A program made the position numbers and the translations under genes. The notes below the pieces were generated by a model that was given only the letters and a program-made list of their open reading frames with translations, did no database searches and had not been told where the DNA came from. DNA of 5,515 nt from Puniceicoccales bacterium (GTDB lineage Bacteria; Verrucomicrobiota; Verrucomicrobiia; Opitutales; UBA953): positions 1-5,515 of the forward strand of contig JAITPT010000028.1 of assembly GCA_031289285.1 (NCBI GenBank). The letters run 5' to 3'. Positions 3,912 through 5,515 of the stretch are shown one piece after another (positions within the stretch are counted from its first letter, which is position 1; each line of letters opens with the position of its first letter).

Positions 3912-5339
3912 TTACAACATGCGTCCGGGTTTGATGGCGGCGGCGGCGGGGAAGCGGCGTAGCCATTCGTTGGCGCGGCTCGCAAAAACGTCTGTCTGCG
4001 CGGCGGCGGCACCAGTTTGCGCGGCGGCAGAAGTTGTAAGGGCGTCAAGTTTTTCACGTGGCAATTTCAAACGGACATCGCCCGCCAAACGTTCAACCAG
4101 ATCGTTGCGCTCCGTTTTGCCGGAACGCAAATCACGCGCCGCCGCAATCGCGTGTTCCTTGATAATTTCGTGCGCCGTCTCGCGACCCGCACCCGCTTTG
4201 ACCGCCTCCATGAGAAATGTCGTTGTGAGCAGGAAGGGTAGATAATGACGCGCCTCGCGGGCGATGACGGCGGTGTTAAACTCCATTTGACTGAGGATTG
4301 TCAGAAACGTTTCGAGGAGGCCGTCGGCGGCGTAGAAGGCGTCGGGGAGCATGACGCGGCGGACGACAGAGCAAGAAACGTCGCCCTCGTTCCACTGGTC
4401 GCCCGCGAGGTCGGCGGCCATTGCGAGGTAGCCGCGCAGCAGGACATGGAAGCCGCAGAGGCGCTCGCAACTGCGGCTGTTCATCTTGTGCGGCATAGCG
4501 GAGGAGCCGACCTGACCGGGCAAAAAGCCCTCGCTGGCGAGTTCGTGCCCCGCCATGAGACGGAGCGTTTTGGCGAACGACGCAGGACCGGAGGCCAGCG
4601 AAACAAGCGCCGAGAGTGTGTCGAAGTCGAGCGAGCGCGGATAGACCTGCCCGACCGCGCCGAGACCGCGCGGGATGCCGAGGTGGGCGAGGATGCGGGT
4701 GTCGAGCGCGGCGGCTTTTGCGGCGTCGCCGTTGAAGAGTGTCATCTGGTCGAGCTGTGTGCCGACTGCACCTTTGAGACCGCGGGCAGCGTAGTTTTCG
4801 GCGTGGGCGTCGAGGCGGGCGAGACCGAGCAGGAACTCTTCGCCAAACATGGCGAGGCGTTTGCCAGCAGTGGTGGGCTGGGCGGCAACATTGTGTGTGC
4901 GTGCGGCGAGAACGATGTCACGGGCTTCGGTGGCGCGGGCGACAAGTTTGGTGAGGCAAGCGACGGCTTTTTCGCGGACGAGGTTTAGCGAGCGCCAGAC
5001 TTGCAGCTGCTCGACATTTTCGGTGAGGTCGCGGCTCGTCATGCCTTTGTGGATGTGCTCGTGCCCTGCGAGTGCGCAAAACTCCTCGATACGCGCTTTC
5101 ACGTCGTGACGCGTGACTTCTTCGCGTTTGGCGATGGAGGCAAGGTTGACGTTGGCCTTGACGCGCTCATAGGCGGCAACTGCCTCGGCTGGCACGGGCA
5201 GACCGAGGTCGCTCTGGGCTTTGAGCACGGCTATCCAGAACTCGCGTTCGAGAATAACACGCCCTTCTTGCGACCAAACGGACTTCATAGCAGCGGAGGC
5301 GTAGCGTTCAGCGAGGACATTTGCAGCAGGTTGCGACAT
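3912..5339 (-). CDS. purB: Adenylosuccinate lyase
   Basis: PurB catalyses two fumarate-releasing steps: SAICAR to AICAR in de novo purine synthesis and adenylosuccinate to AMP. The 475-residue protein belongs to the fumarase/aspartase superfamily and works as a cytosolic homotetramer. TRHD at 76-79 and TSRDLTEN at 101-108 are substrate-binding segments. RTHNVAAQPTT at 147-157 contains the likely general acid H149. The flexible signature loop GSSAMPHKMN (278-287) holds the catalytic Ser (S279 or S280) and K285. The following SRSCERLCG and DQWNEGDVSCSVVRR place it near the ~475-residue PurB class seen in actinobacteria, not the E. coli class. The start MSQPAAN at 5339 is preceded by GGTGGTG on the coding strand; an upstream in-frame ATG at 5390 would add 17 unlikely residues that run into the repeat region. 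The gene appears intact. Confidence 0.97.
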   Translation of the reverse strand: MSQPAANVLAERYASAAMKSVWSQEGRVILEREFWIAVLKAQSDLGLPVPAEAVAAYERVKANVNLASIAKREEVTRHDVKARIEEFCALAGHEHIHKGMTSRDLTENVEQLQVWRSLNLVREKAVACLTKLVARATEARDIVLAARTHNVAAQPTTAGKRLAMFGEEFLLGLARLDAHAENYAARGLKGAVGTQLDQMTLFNGDAAKAAALDTRILAHLGIPRGLGAVGQVYPRSLDFDTLSALVSLASGPASFAKTLRLMAGHELASEGFLPGQVGSSAMPHKMNSRSCERLCGFHVLLRGYLAMAADLAGDQWNEGDVSCSVVRRVMLPDAFYAADGLLETFLTILSQMEFNTAVIAREARHYLPFLLTTTFLMEAVKAGAGRETAHEIIKEHAIAAARDLRSGKTERNDLVERLAGDVRLKLPREKLDALTTSAAAQTGAAAAQTDVFASRANEWLRRFPAAAAIKPGRML

Positions 5340-5398
5340 AATCACCACCCAGAGTGCCCAAACACGTAAAAATTGCCAGTGTCGAAACACCGCATAAA

Positions 5399-5437
5399 TT
5401 TTGGGGACGGGTCTGATTTTTATTTTGGGGACGGGTC
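5399..5437 (+). repeat. Two GGGGACGGGTC motifs upstream of the transposase start
   Basis: TTTTGGGGACGGGTC occurs twice in tandem, with a 24-nt period (cores 5403-5413 and 5427-5437). The core matches the motif repeated on the opposite strand in the array at 2145-2510. It lies between divergent purB (start 5339) and the partial gene at 5484, so it may overlap regulatory sequence of either. No separate promoter is clear in this gap. Confidence 0.8.
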
Positions 5438-5483
5438 ATTTTTTTCTGGCGTTTTGCCGGGTCTGGTGATTTTCTGGGTGGCT

Positions 5484-5515
5484 ATGGCACGTAACAGAAG
5501 ACTGAAAATCAAACC
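5484..5515 (+). CDS. Partial CDS start: probable REP-associated / Y1 (IS200-like) transposase
   Basis: Only the first ten full codons are inside the window: MARNRRLKIK, followed by the first two bases (CC) of a proline codon. GGGTGG (5475-5480) could serve as a weak ribosome binding site. From memory of the family, REP-associated tyrosine transposases often start with a short basic MAR-x-x-R-(I/L)-type segment before the YHV motif. The tandem GGGGACGGGTC repeats just upstream fit such an element. The catalytic HUH and Tyr motifs lie outside the window, so the call rests on a short N-terminus and on context. It could instead be another small basic protein. Confidence 0.5.
   Translation, partial: MARNRRLKIK

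Noticed and set aside
2791..3966. Long minus-strand frame of 391 residues antisense to menA
   Set aside because: It is Arg/His/Gln-rich and arises from the GC-rich codons of menA, which has full family motifs.
4245..4988. Plus-strand frame of 247 residues antisense to purB
   Set aside because: purB covers it with catalytic motifs in the right order; the antisense frame has no family features.

Overview
This window reads as a piece of bacterial chromosome of moderately high GC content. It holds three conserved housekeeping genes (infA, menA, purB), a pair of tRNA genes with encoded CCA ends, and accessory, repeat-rich stretches between them. The PurB is of the roughly 475-residue class also found in actinobacteria. 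Together with the menaquinone gene, the non-Shine-Dalgarno starts and the repeat content, this fits a Verrucomicrobiota (Opitutales-like) or similar environmental lineage. That assignment is inference from general style; no marker here settles it.

Layout, left to right. (1) Positions 1-160 are non-coding, with an imperfect hairpin, a hexamer repeat and a GGGTCTGA-type motif. (2) Positions 161-890 are a diverged tandem duplication of a small antitoxin-like gene plus the first codons of a PIN-domain toxin gene. Only the right-hand copy runs on into a complete vapC (ends 1269), so the locus has two antitoxin-like genes and one toxin. (3) Positions 1270-1826 hold no convincing gene. (4) On the minus strand, tRNA-Val(CAC) and tRNA-Ser(GGA) are 21 nt apart and followed by a clear intrinsic terminator (1827-1871). 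(5) Positions 2145-2510 are an array of two full and one partial copy of a ~130-150 bp repeat carrying the motif GGGGAC(A/G)GGT(C/T) on the minus strand. (6) infA and menA follow on the plus strand, 19 nt apart and probably co-transcribed. (7) purB lies on the minus strand, convergent with menA. (8) At the right edge two more GGGGACGGGTC motifs, in the opposite orientation, precede the first codons of a gene whose start resembles REP-associated (Y1/IS200-like) transposases.

Functionally, infA (translation initiation), menA (menaquinone synthesis), purB (purine synthesis) and the tRNAs are unrelated core functions. The accessory part has two themes. One is a toxin-antitoxin locus remodelled by tandem duplication, with an extra antitoxin and a hexamer-repeat insertion in frame. 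The other is a dispersed hairpin-forming repeat family (upstream of infA and upstream of purB) next to a probable cognate transposase.
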